From Cerrena zonata (taxonomy: Eukaryota; Basidiomycota; Agaricomycetes; Polyporales; Cerrenaceae), in assembly GCA_038087015.1 (NCBI GenBank), contig JASBNA010000022.1:496001-560000 (forward strand): a stretch of DNA of 64,000 bases. The letters run 5' to 3'. How positions within the stretch are numbered: the first letter of the stretch is position 1; each line of letters starts with the position of its first letter. Below the pieces are notes generated by a model, which worked only from the letters and a program-made list of their open reading frames with translations, was not told the origin of the DNA and ran no database searches. Below are positions 22,389-33,839 of this stretch, piece by piece. The translations under genes were made by a program, and so were the position numbers.

Positions 22389-25300
22389 TTACAAACTAGC
22401 GAATCCCAAAAGATCGTTCATGAGGTCAACTATACCTCCATCGTTCTCCTCACCAGTTGGCTCGTCTTCCTCGTTGTCCATTTCCCCCTCCGATTCCTTG
22501 TCTATGTCATCCTCGTGATCTTCCTCGTCGATTTCCTCCTCCTCATCAAGTTCATCGTCGTTGTCCTCATCATCTCCCTCCTCCTCGCTGATAACACCCA
22601 TGTCTTCTTCAGCAGCGCGCACATCTTCACCTTCGCTCTCCATTGATTCAAGATCCAACACATCGTCAGGGTCAACCGGAGGCTCGGTAACCTCCACAGG
22701 AACGACATGACCGATCCCTCCGCCTCGAAATCGCATGTACATGTCTCTGTCAACCAAGCTTGAAGGCATTAGAGGTGATATAGCAGGCGAAAATAGAAAT
22801 TAACGTACAAGTTGACATAATAGTACTTCCATATATTATTGTCTTGCGTTCTTGATGTTTCTCCCGATGGGGTCATGAGTCCATGGGCGAATGCTGGGAT
22901 GAGATGAACACCGCGAATCACATCGTCTGGGTCGATAAATCCACATGCTGCTTCGTCGTCAACCGGTATAAGCTCTAAACGGTGATACCGATGGTGTTGG
23001 AAGCCTGCCTTGAACGATGAGTCATAGCGGTACCATTGTACCCATAGGAATTCGACGTGGTGGACACTAGCATCAAGGTCAGGTACGACATGGACAATGT
23101 CAGCGTGATATATTCCCAGTACACGCCCATATCGAAAAGGGTGTCCAGATGTAGCGGTTCTAGTCTCTGGGTCGAAATCTGGTGAGACGGTCATTATGTC
23201 GAAATGCTTGTTAGGGTTGACGATATCGTAATCCCTTCGCATATCATAGGTCGTGTAATTAACCTGCATTGTCTTGTGGTCAAACATACGACCACTGACA
23301 ATTCTTACCTGTGCACGGTCATAAGCTGGATAAGTGGTCCCGTCGTCAGCCATGCCAGGGTGACGTAGACGAGCCACAAGATGATTGAGCAGCTTGCTCA
23401 TAAAATCCTGATGTACGGATCAGCTGTACTCTCTAGCATCGAATTAGATGGCATATTATACCTTATATCGAGCATCTTGCATATGAGATTCAAGCCAGCC
23501 TGACAGGCGCACTGGGAAGTTGCGTGAGGGCGATATGTAGTGGTGGCTATTGATAGACTTCTGAGACTTCTTCTCTCGGGCCTTCTCTCGGGCTTCTTTG
23601 CGTTGTGTGAGGGCTTTGCTTAGGATTCGCTCACGGCGATGAATGCGAGCTATCTGACGCGTTGGTTGGATCTTGTTGGTTCGTGAGTAGTAGCGCTTCA
23701 CACTACGATGTTCTAGTTCTCCCTATTTCGAAAAGAGGTTGATTTGTGAATGAGTAAGGTGAAGTATACCCGGCGCACTTACTGGTTGTGTAGAATATGA
23801 ATCGGTGGAACCGAATAGAACAATCTGCTGGACATAATCTCCCATGGCGTGGAGCTTGTAGGTTGTGAGTTGGAAGGAACGAGCGGTCTTCGGGGTTGAG
23901 GATGGTTTTGGTGGAGCTCCCTCACCAACACGATTGGTACGCTGTTTGGCCTGACGTCGAACCCTGGCAGCTTCTTCTTTGGGCAGTTCTCGGGTATCAT
24001 AGGATGGACAGATATGAGTTGCAAAATGGCGCAGGCGAATACCATATTCTCGCGTCAGCTGGCGCAATATGTCAACGGTAGAAGCAGTGTGAAGGCGCAA
24101 TTTAGCATTTGCATGCCACTCGGCCAGTGTGAATACCAGGTCTTGTATAGCGCGATTGTGAACGGGATCGGGGAAGAGACCTTCGATCACCGGCAGGAAG
24201 CACTACTCAAAAATGAGTGAAGCTCTTGAATTAAGCTCATGTCAACCATACCTGTAGCAGGTCCTCGAAATCACGGGCTGCCAATTTTTTCATTGCAGAT
24301 GCATTCTTGTGAAAATATCGTATTGTCGATCGCCCAAAGGTAGGAATCTGACGGTATCTAAGAAATGATAGCATCATTAATGTTTCAATGACTAAAATAC
24401 AAGCTAGATTGTTACCTTTGGTTAAAGAGCTGTATGGCTGTACCTCCGATCGCGACAAGCATCCTTATGATGTGGATGAATAGCGCCTTCCATACACCAA
24501 TTTCGATTTCATGCATAAAGTCAACCACAAATAGATAGAATGTCTTGATGAGGTCCCCTAAGCGGTCATTGAATGCGTTCTGTCAGGAAATTAATGAGAC
24601 GTGATAATGAAATCAGGGTCACGGTAGGGGACATGGATCGCACTAACCGTCGTAGGGACATAAGAACGCGGGGCTAAGATTGCTTCGACGGCTGCTGACT
24701 TTATCCCTTTGCCTCGTTCATAGATGGCTGTACGAGCCCGTTTGACGTTGTTCAGAAAGGTGGTATCGCTTTCACGTTGCAGGTTGACTCTTCTTGCAAA
24801 GTCGTTGGCGGTGCCAATATCTTTGATTCGGTCCTTAGTCACAGTGCATCGTGGACATGGACATTTGCCGAGATTTCGTATAGTCGCCAACAGGACTCTA
24901 GACGACAGTAAATCAATCGAGGTTAGATGGAAGGCAGGGTGTCATTGTGGGTTACTCACTTCTCCGGATAATCGGCTGAGTATGTAAATAAACGAGGAAA
25001 GATTCTGCGTAATATCCCATCCTGGCACCTCAAAACAATTCCATGCTTGTAGGCTTGGATGAAATCATCATCGAGTATGATGCGAAGAACGCCATGCATG
25101 AGCTCACGACGGCAGTGTGTGAGAAGGTCGGCTGGTGGTCCCTCGCCAGTGATACTTGTATACCAGTCATGAAAACCGTCAGGAAGCTATATGGGTGGAT
25201 GTCAGAACAGACGGTATATGATATGAAACAAGAACTTGCCTTCGGAATATAAGCAACGTGATGACAGCCGCCAGAAGAGGGACATGCACGCACGTATTTG

Positions 25301-26577
25301 GATTGATTTCCAAAATACAGGTACAGTGGCCAGAGTGCGGCGTCGCCGAAATTTGCAAGGTGAGTAGAATCGGAATAGAGCATCATGGCACATATCACAC
25401 GTTCTAAGGCACATCCAGGTTCGGGAGCCTGTTTCTGGAGGTCTTCATACGCATCGTTAAAAGCTTCACAGGTATAGAGCTCTCCATAGACCTGTTCGTG
25501 CACTCCAGCCTTGCCACGCGTCCAAAATTCACGGTAAGGTACGTATTGGAAACCTGCCGACTCTGAACACGTCCAAACCGACTTGATAATCTCGATGAGG
25601 GGTCGGTGGACCAAGCCATGTATGGTGAAGACAGGGACAGGGTGGGTACCATCGGGAGGGTGAAGATTTCCATCAGGGACAGAAATATTGACTGGAGAGT
25701 CCCGCCAACCATCACTGAGCTCTGCAATGGCAGCATCGATACGGCGAGTTTCGGCCTGAGCACTAAAATGGGACAACTCCTCCGCCTTAAGAAGAGGGAT
25801 AACCTGCAGGACCAGTTTATTAGTATCTTCAAGTGATTTGGTGGGTGTGGACCAGTGCCAGTCCATAATAAGTTGAGCTGAGCGGGTTGAGCATGAATCG
25901 AGGACCTTGATGATACTGGATGACGGAGAGGTTGCTGTCGAGGACACTGGTTGTATGGAATCGCGAAGTCGTGGCGGGACCCGAGTGGCCGGCTCAACAA
26001 AATGTATAGGTGTAGGGAGAAACCGAGTACGGGAGGTGACAGGGGAAGAAGCCAGATATTTACAATAGAGGCCATAGCGATCAAGACGAGTGGATCGTGA
26101 TTCGAATTCGGGATCAGTTTCCTCTGCTTCACTCGGTGGAGTGGTAGTATTTGAGGGGGGAAGGGCAGGATGAGTTGAAATACGCTGCTCAAGGACCTTC
26201 CAAGTTGGACGCTTCGTGCGCCGACCACGACCAAGTGAGGGCTCCTCTGAGGGGGGGGCAAAGGGATCAGAGCATGCGTCCTCGTGATGAGAGGGAGGTT
26301 CAGGAGGAAAAATGTCCGTGTCCTCAATAGTCATCAGTTCAGGATATGGTAGAGGAGGGTGAGATTTGTGACGGTTTGCGAGAGAACGTGCTGTCGCGGC
26401 ACGTTTGGCGGCCTCGCGAGCTGCCCGCTGCTTCTTAGAAAGCTCCTGCGCTGTGATACGATCATGTTCATGGCTCAACTTGCATGATACTTGATGGAGT
26501 GAGAGTCCTCGTTGCGTGGCAGAACCACGAGTGCACGACGGAACACAAGGATATTTCCACCAGGTGGATTTCTGCAT
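22389..26577 (-). CDS. Plavaka-type transposase
   Basis: A long multi-exon gene reads leftward from MQKSTWWKYPCVPSC (first ATG 26577). The N-terminus has a C2H2-like finger (CVPSCTRGSATQRGLSLHQ), then a proline-rich linker. The Plavaka hallmark block is DSTHLANFGDAALWPLYLYF and CPSSGGCHHVAYIPK (about 25240-25400). LLTHCRRELMHGVL and LRRIFPRLFTYSADYPEK follow, then GKCPCPRCTVTKDRI, GRSTIRYFHKNASAMKKLAA and NSHHYISPSR. A highly acidic C-terminal tail (22400-22650) ends DLLGFASL. A GC-AG intron (25187-25239) is needed to keep the frame after AYIPK. The blocks appear collinear and open, so the protein may be functional. Exact exon edges between 22750 and 24600 are approximate. Confidence 0.8.
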
Positions 26578-26922
26578 GCTTCGAGATGTCAATATTTGAA
26601 TGAGATATGTGGTTACAGAGACAGACAGTGAGGTGCTTACCCAATATCAGTCAAAGAGCCACCGTTAAGAGTGCTATATAATGGCGGACTTGGTGAAATC
26701 GAGTAACTTAGACTCGGAGTTGAACTCGACGAGCCGGGGCATCGCCGGGAAATATAGCCTAAAAGGAATGTTCTCCGGACATTCTCTTGACTGCAAGGGC
26801 GAAGATCGGTTCAACCAGGATCGCCCTTGCAACTGTATAGTTGTAAAACTTTATTCTGCTATCCACGAGAGACATATCGACAAATAGCGATAAAGAGCAT
26901 TTGTCGCTATTTTCTCCTGTCA
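26578..26922. promoter_or_regulatory. Divergent promoter between Plavaka transposase and the DUF6698-like gene, with inverted repeats
   Basis: The two genes point away from each other across 345 bp. The interval has a TGCAAGGGCGA/TCGCCCTTGCA inverted repeat (11-bp arms, about 18-bp loop) near 26795-26832. A second pair of interlocking inverted repeats (CGACAAAT/ATTTGTCG and AATAGCGA/TCGCTATT) lies at about 26877-26912. ACTCGGAGT occurs near 26710. These may be binding sites for an element protein. Confidence 0.45.
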
Positions 26923-28991
26923 ATGTCGTCCCCTCTATCAGCATTGCTCAATACCGGCAAAGGGCATAAAAAAACACGTACCACTAATGGTCCACGTCGA
27001 ACGATAATCTCTCGTGTTGCGAATAGTGCCAGCCACCAGCGTTCACCAACTGTAGCACCCCGCGCACCTTCACCACCCAATGTCCGAGTAGAACCGGCTT
27101 GGTCATCAACAACACCGACGCTATCTGGAATACACCCAAACGGAACTAGGGATCAAGAAGCTCACTCGCGTCTTGGACCTCCAACCCCATTTGCATATGG
27201 TGCAGCCACTCCCGCGCACGTCACAGTGACAGAGGGAGGATTGGCCGGGGCAGCACAAGTGTCACTGCCACCTCAGACAACATTTCATTCACGTTAGTCT
27301 TTACTGTCGTCCATTGTTATGCCAATGACTCACTTGATTTTCCCACTGGCATCCAGAACGTCCACAAGTCGAGTTTGAATCGGTTTCTGTTCATGGGTAA
27401 GCACAGTAACCGAATCTCTAAAAATCGTGACTCACACTGAAATGTAGGACACATGGGATTCAGGCGGAAGTACATGCCGCAGAGTCGGGCGACGAGGAAG
27501 CAGTGGGGAAAGGTAAACGTAAGAGGGATGAGGACCTTGAAGACGAGGGGGGGGAGATAGAAGCTGAGGAGTACGAAGGTGATATTTATGATTCACATGC
27601 AGTGTCGAAGCATGTAGGTCAGCATGCACGTAAGTTTGCCTGAATGGGGGGTGTTTTTACCGCCATTAGTGTTATTGTCGAGAAGGGGGTGGATTGGGAA
27701 GGAGAGTGCGACAGCTGGGATGAGAGACACCCCGACGGCCTATCGGAAGAGGAGATCATAGAAGGACTGGATCCTGACCCAAGAGATCTATCAGAAATCG
27801 AAGATGACAGGTGAGTGTCAACGCCCATCGCTTCTTTCATTCTCACCTGCTGACAGCTGTCCGGGATGGCGAAGTTTGCGACAGACAATTGAGGGTTGGA
27901 ATATCTTGTGTGATATTATACCCAAATTTCGAGAGGGCATGAGATACTATGTCGACCGTGGAATCAATATCAAGCAGCTCGGAGTCGTGGTCGCGGTAAG
28001 TACACATTTTGCCACTTTCGGACATGTGCGGTGTAACACTAATCTACGCGACGATATGATTAGCTACAATCGAACATGAAGATCTGTCGTGGGAATGACA
28101 CCACCAGCTTGAAGCCGAAGGTCCTCCATTATGTGAGTCCCAATCTAGAAGCTATCAGCCCACCCATCGCTCTCCAGAACCAAGGCAAGAAGTCATGCCT
28201 TGGCTGGTCCCACCCTACGTTAGGAGCGGCACTACTGCCGTTGAAGTACGCACCCACACAGGAGTAAGTCCTTACTACTATTACCTTGACCTGAGCCTTA
28301 TACTAACAGTCGTCACCCTCAGCAATATAGAGCTGGCGGCATCTCAAGATAGGTCTATTGAGACTCATCATGACATGTTCCCACGTTGGATGTATCCTGC
28401 CGGGCAGGAATACAATGCTAAAGATGAAAACATCGCCCTCTTCCGTGGACATTATCTTGTCCATGTATGTCTCTCGTCCATTGTTGAATTAGGTTACTCA
28501 CGGACGCCTCTCCTTTCGTAGGTACTCCGCCACACATATACATCTGCACGGTCGGTTGCAATGGGTCCCTCTGGAAAGCAACGTTCCCGTAAGGGCTGTG
28601 CTGCTGAGCGCATGGGCATCACCCAACTGACACCCCGCGCTGTTGCTTATGGGTGCTGTCTAGTACGTACTCTCACAATATGTCCATTTTTGAATTGTAT
28701 TGACATTCCCTTTGATGAAGGCTCAGTTTCTTATCAGTAACCAGGAGACCTGGGATGAAAATTATTACGACTTCGATCTGCAAGCGTTCTACTGGAACTT
28801 GGTCGAGCTGCTGTCAAAGGGGAAACAAGGCGAGAGGGCAATGGCCTATCTGAACGAGTATGTTAATGTAATCATATGATTGTTCATGATCCTGATTTCA
28901 TTCTAGACAGGTTTTCGGTCCCGTCGATGGCAGCGCAAATGAGCGCGAGGCTCTTTCCGGTGCTCAACGTCTTTTGGCTCAACGTGACTAA
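26923..28991 (+). CDS. DUF6698-like protein carried by the Plavaka element
   Basis: Starts MSSPLSALLNTGKGHKKT and runs through several short introns to a TAA at 28989-28991 (ending GAQRLLAQRD). The N-terminal third is Pro/Ser-rich, followed by an acidic section with GKGKRKRDEDLEDE. The C-terminal half is a compact domain: GWRSLRQTIEGWNILCDIIP, NQGKKSCLGWSHPTLGAALL, ALFRGHYLVHVLRHTYTSAR, GMGITQLTPRAVAYGCC-like AERMGITQLTPRAVAYGCC, SNQETWDENYYDFDLQAFYW and NEQVFGPVDG. From memory this matches the Agaricomycete DUF6698 family, which has no known function. I could not search to confirm. The intron near 27634-27660 needs an unusual donor (GTTTGC) to stay in frame. The fold-back element begins 35 bp after the stop. 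Confidence 0.6.
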
Positions 28992-29026
28992 GTTTTCCGG
29001 GGCTATTTGGGTATCTTACCAGCCAT

Positions 29027-29741
29027 CACTGGATCGTAGCCCAAATTTTAGGCTTTATAAAAGTAAGGTCAAATTTTATAAAAAGTCTCTTACAAAATAT
29101 GATTTTAAGCACCTAAAAATTGTCAAAAAATGCAAAAGTTCAGCAGAATTTGATAGATCATAAAATCCTTGGCTAATTCAGACTTTTGTATCTAATTTTT
29201 AGACTTTAGAAATATTGAATTTTTGCTTATTTTTTATTGGAGAAAAGTTTACTATGCAAAATTCAAAATTTTGACACACTTTTGTTTCTCCAAAAGTAAT
29301 ATAAAATTTAAACTGCTAATTTGAAAAGGTCAGTGATATTGCATACTTAAACATCTCTATCAGATAGTATAATTGACAGAGACTATGATTTACCAACAAT
29401 AGTAGTCTATATCTTCTCTCTAGGCTCTTTATTTATAACACTTCATTTTGATATATACAATTATATTATAATTTCTAGAGAAATAAAAGTGTATCAAAAA
29501 TTTGAATTTTGCATAGTAAACTTTTCCCCAATAAAAAATAAATAAAAATTCAATATTTCTAAAGTCTAAAAATTAGATACAAAAGTCTGAATTAGCCAAG
29601 GATTTTATAATTCATCAAATTTTGCTGAAATTCTGCATTTTTTGACAATTTTTAGGTGCTTAAAATCATATTTTGTAAGAGACTTTTTATAAAATTTGAC
29701 CTTACTTTTATGAAGCCTAAAATTTGGGCTACAATCCAGTG
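29027..29741. mobile_element. 715-bp CACTG fold-back element (MITE)
   Basis: The left arm (29027 to about 29292) and right arm (about 29476-29741) are inverted copies of about 265 bp with few mismatches. Ends read CACTGGAT(C/T)GTAGCCCAAA. Flanking CAT at 29024-29026 and 29742-29744 is a 3-bp target duplication. The element is very AT-rich, unlike its surroundings, and has no coding capacity. CACTG ends with a 3-bp duplication point to the CACTA superfamily. Confidence 0.9.
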
Positions 29742-29744
29742 CAT

Positions 29745-30228
29745 CTGTATCTGCTACTCAAATATATGTATACACTTCAATTCTATGTTCTAAATATATG
29801 TTGTTTGTTTTATGAGAATTACGGAAATGTCACAAATATATGTTTTATTACATATGTTTTATTTCCGAATTTCCGGATTTTTCGAAAGGCGTGACCATCG
29901 AGTATGCACGTGAGGGGCGGAATCCAACAGGGCAAATAACAATGCATGCAGGACACTGTTCATATACAGGGACGAAGGGCAATATAATTAGTAAAGCGCA
30001 ATTAACAAGGCAGGCTCTCGGTATGTAGCGATTTAGTGATTTCGATGTCAATGGCATACTCTATATCGCGTTAATTGGGGACATAGCTCACATAGATGTG
30101 GACCTATGCAATAGGTGTCGCGACGTCCGCCTGAATTCTATTGCTATGGCAGAACGTGGCGCCAATGCGAACGATTGCTCCTATGTTGCCTATACATGGC
30201 GATGAATAGTCTTCCCCAATTCGCTGAT
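29745..30228. other. Plavaka right subterminal region
   Basis: No gene is supported here. The stretch runs from the fold-back element to the Plavaka right terminus (inverted repeat at about 30199-30228). It is partly AT-rich, with short open frames only. Confidence 0.45.
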
Positions 30229-30231
30229 GCT

Positions 30232-32721
30232 GGTTATGCATATCAATCTGCAGACGATATTGGTCCGGGTGGTCTTGCGCTGTTCTGTCCGATGTGTCCC
30301 CAGCCAGGAATAAACCTTCCGGATGATTGGAAAGAGGATCCGGATCAGTATGACCCTCATTCTACTATAGTGTACAGGTGTACTAACATTGGCCAATCAG
30401 AACGAAGTATATGCGGACACTTCTAGCAGATGGAAATTTCAAGCAAGACCATCTTGTAATGAAGTACGACTCCGATGATGTTCCCCTCAGCGACAGACAT
30501 GGGTATATGGTCACCCGTGCACCGTTCGATGTTTATCTGGATGCTACATCTGATCCGGTCAACTTGGTGAGACTCTTACGCTTCCTTTGCTTACTACCCC
30601 TGATCACCAGAACCATTTCAGGAACCATCCTGTCATGAGCATCGAGCCGTAACACAACAAAACAAATCCCATGCTCATCTCGATGTGACTGGGATCGGGG
30701 CTATTGCTTGCGGACGTCATGGGTGCTTTTATCCTCATTCAACAGTCAACTTCCGTAAAGGTGAAGGGTACGTTTTCACGATAAGTGAATGGTATATTTG
30801 ACTTATCGTTTTTGATAGCCAACGGTATATGGACTATGCGTTTATTCAAGCAATACTCTATATCCGGGGTCTTCTTGTGGTTCTAATGCTATACGACATA
30901 ATGTGCCAGTTCTGGGTCAACTTTCTTAAGCGGCTTCTCGGTATGCCACCACATCTACAACTTCCAGAAGGCATCGACTTCAAACGAGGGATTGGACTCT
31001 TTCATGTTCACGGCCATGTTAAGGAATGCTTTGCCCGATATGCTCCCACGTTCATCAAGGGAGCTGGGATGCTTGATGGGGAAATCATTGAGACGTTGTG
31101 GAGTATGCTGAACTATACTGTGTCAAGTGCGAGATCGATGTCATGGTTCCACCGTCAAGAGTATCTCGACGCCCATATGGCAGACTCTAACTGGAAAAAG
31201 CTTATCGGAATGGGTTTGACCTCATCCCTTTTTGGTTTCTATTCTTACTCACATTTGCGATCTTGTAGTGAAAGCTATCTTCCACAAATGGCAGAATGCG
31301 GTTGAACAAGCAGCTGAATCCGAAGAACAATTCCACTCTCTTTGTACATCCGTAGGGGAAGAGAAGGTTCAGAAGTGGTCTGCAGAGGAAGCTGACGTGC
31401 AGGAAAGACAAAATGAAGACCCAATGGCGATGGATATCTTTGATGTTAAGGAAGACGAAGGTTAGTTTTGTAACATATACAGGTGATTACCCGGACTTAG
31501 CACATCCATCCAGCACCGGGTAAAACGGTGATGGCAAATATATGGCTGTATAGAGAGATGGAGCCCAATACCACTACCGCTAAAGGCTCTACAGCATGGA
31601 TTACTGCCGGTATTCGGATTACAGAACAACAGTATGTGAAATATGTCATGTATTGCATTTCTCTGAAGTTGTTTGCAGGATTGAGCTTCGAAAAGAAGTC
31701 CGGAAAGCCGGAAGATACCCAACAGCGGACCAAACAAAGAACATTCTGGAGAAACGTCAGAAGTTGCAGGAGCTAATTGATGACTTCAAGGATCGAGCAC
31801 GAGCATTTGTCTCCATTGCTAGCGAGCCGGATGTGGATCCCTCGCCAGAGCCGGATGATTGGTTTGATGAGCTTCCGGATGCGCAGCCGGACCCGGATGA
31901 GCAACATTATGCGGATGATGTGGTGTTTGAGCTCTCAGATGGCCGTCAAGCAGAACGTCAGCCGATTCCCCTTCCTTCATCCTTTGGGAAAGCCGCCTGT
32001 AAAACCAGATTGCAGGGGCTTGCAGCAATAGAGCTGGACCTGCGAGTCGGACAAGCAAATGATGCCTTACGATATCTCCGGATTGCAATTGGTCAGAAAT
32101 CCTTTAACTTCCGTACAAAGTTCCGTGCCGCAACTGGTAATCCCGGATACAAAAACCGTCTACGAAATTATGCAGAGAATCAAACTTTGCAAATGACTAT
32201 AGACCAAGCCGCACAAGTCTACACCTCTTCCTGGCGTGCTATGGAACTTTTAGGTGCACCTAAGGAGATATTATCCAAGTTCAAAGTGTTACTCAAGACG
32301 CATATTGCTTCAAGTACAGCAGTTGTGGACCCAAATGCCCATGGTGAAAGGAACAAAGGCCTTTCATGGATATGGCACACCCAGCACGATCCGGAAGAGG
32401 ATCCGGCATGGCTAGATGAACGTATGTTCCACAAATGTTACCTTCCGGTGATTTCTCATCCTTGTTTTGTCAGTGTATCGTGTTAATTGGCTCAGGGCAA
32501 AGTCCAGACGAGATCGCTGGGCTGAGGAGCTCACTCTTACTGTGGCTGAAATGTTGTGGACTAGAATATTCCATCAGCACCAGAGGAATTTGTGGCTCAA
32601 GCGGGCGGTGGAATCCAGAACAAACAATCCAAAACTTCAATATTATGCATGCAAACAAGCGAAGACGTGGGATTTACTTGCAAGTCAAGTGGACAACGCG
32701 TTATCTCGTATAGAGTCTTAA
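30232..32721 (+). pseudogene. KDZ transposase, 3' part with the catalytic core
   Basis: Continues the ORF cut at 20279. GYAYQSADDIGPGGLALFCP and MCPQPGINLPDDW come first. After an intron, YMRTLLADGNFKQDHL and DVTGIGAIACGRHGCFYPHS follow. The catalytic core is LYDIMCQFWVNF, GIGLFHVHGHVKECFARYAP, DGEIIETLWSMLN and MSWFHRQEYLDAHMADSNWK. These blocks carry the Asp and Glu residues conserved in KDZ DDE transposases. An acidic linker, SSFGKAACKTRLQGLAAIEL, GERNKGLSWIWHTQ and VNWLRAKSRRDRWAEEL follow, ending ALSRIES. Introns at about 31211-31268, 31461-31513 and 32421-32472 splice in frame, and no internal stop is needed. Before Plavaka arrived the gene was probably intact. Confidence 0.85.
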
Positions 32722-32868
32722 ATAAGTATAATACCATATGTCAACTTATTACCGATCTTGAAAAATATGTACACGTATTTGTATACGTATGTGTGACAAA
32801 GTTTGATACTTGATCTGATAAGAACAATCATCTTCTCACTAGTACATCCAAGTCAGACACCAGTAACT

Positions 32869-33638
32869 ATGTCTGGAGAATCCAGTGATAACTTACCAGG
32901 GTCTGTATCATCTATGAACAGCTGTCTAAGAAGAGATACTTACTTTTTGCTACAGGGGTGACTATGAATATTCTGATGAGGCCCATTTAGCATGGAGGTT
33001 ATTGTATCGGTTGTGGAGGATAGATGAAGCAGCAAGGGCTTTTCATGGTGCTATACTACTTGCTGACAATGATAAGAGGGGGTTGGTCACTTCTAGATGG
33101 GAGATAGGTTTGATCCTTGAAGTGGTGAGTGTTTCCTGCTGGATATCATGCGTAACTTACAAGTCCATTAGGAGGGTCTTGAGAAGGTACTTTCTCAGAT
33201 GTGCCTTCGCGGATTAATGACAACACGCCTCAGTCAAGCCATGGACCGAAGATTTCGGTGGTTAAACATTGAGAACTATCCTCCGGTCATTGATTGGGGC
33301 ATGATCCCCCATGCAGATACGCCATTTGCTCCAGACCTCGCTGAGCTCTTTGATGGAGTAGTACCTCAAATTACACAGGGTGGGTGTCACTGGTGGACAT
33401 ACAATGACCAGACACCCAATGACGACGTACCATACTGGTGGAATGATCCTGTCAAAGAGGTACAGAAATTCAGTAGCTTTCATCGTACCACAAACTAACA
33501 CTTTACTAGAAATGGCTCTATAATGTGTCTATTCCTCGCGATCTTGTCGGACAATATATTAGGAGACTATCACAGTCAGAGGAACTGCTAAAATTGGCTG
33601 CATCTAGACTAGAGGAACTTCTCAACGAAGAGAAGTAG
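32869..33638 (+). CDS. KDZ cargo gene D: small hypothetical protein
   Basis: Starts MSGESSDNLPG and uses introns at about 32908-32956 and 33126-33171, with a further one near 33460-33510, to end at LEELLNEEK. Readable blocks are DYEYSDEAHLAWRLLYRLWR, ARAFHGAILLADNDKRGLV, CLRGLMTTRLSQAMDRRF, WLNIENYPPVIDWGMIP and CHWWTYNDQTPNDDVPYWW. It would be about 190-200 residues. I recognise no domain. It lies 148 bp after the KDZ transposase, on the same strand and inside the element, so it is probably an element gene. Confidence 0.55.
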
Positions 33639-33689
33639 TGTACATCCAGACGTTTGACAATATAGTACCCTTATCTCTTGAGTCGATGA

Positions 33690-33735
33690 AGGATCCGGAC
33701 TCCGGATCCGGATCCGGATGCTATCCGGATGAGAG
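33690..33735. repeat. CCGGAT cluster
   Basis: At least five CCGGA(T/C) units occur within about 45 bp, including three in direct succession. The same short run (three GGATCC-type units in a row) occurs inside gene B near 11410-11432. Both lie within the KDZ element. Confidence 0.7.
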
Positions 33736-33839
33736 ACACTTGTAACTGTATCATACAAGCTGTGGAAATCGTAAAAGTACGCTGACCGGACAGAAGTTCG
33801 CATGTACGTATTAGGGTTAACGGTGCCGGAATGAAATAT

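Larger units (their letters stand above)
20280..30228 (-). mobile_element. Plavaka DNA transposon nested in the KDZ transposase gene
   Basis: The left end (CATCAGCGAATTAGAGAAAA) and inverted right end (ATCAGCGAATTGGGGAAGAC) agree over about 30 bp with scattered mismatches. GCT flanks both sides (20277-20279 and 30229-30231) as a 3-bp target duplication. Deleting 20280-30231 puts the KDZ codons CGG GCT directly before GGT TAT, so the frame continues as RQRA-GYAYQ. The element carries a Plavaka transposase, an accessory gene, a DUF6698-like gene and a fold-back element. Plavaka transposons are a CACTA-related lineage common in Agaricomycetes, and a 3-bp duplication suits that group. The termini do not begin CACTA, so an empty-site allele is needed for exact ends. 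Confidence 0.75.

Noticed and set aside
22389..22790. Plus-strand ORF (22167-22646) rich in Leu/Val that looks like a membrane protein
   Set aside because: It is the antisense of the acidic C-terminal tail of the Plavaka transposase; Glu/Asp codons read backwards give Leu/Val/Phe.
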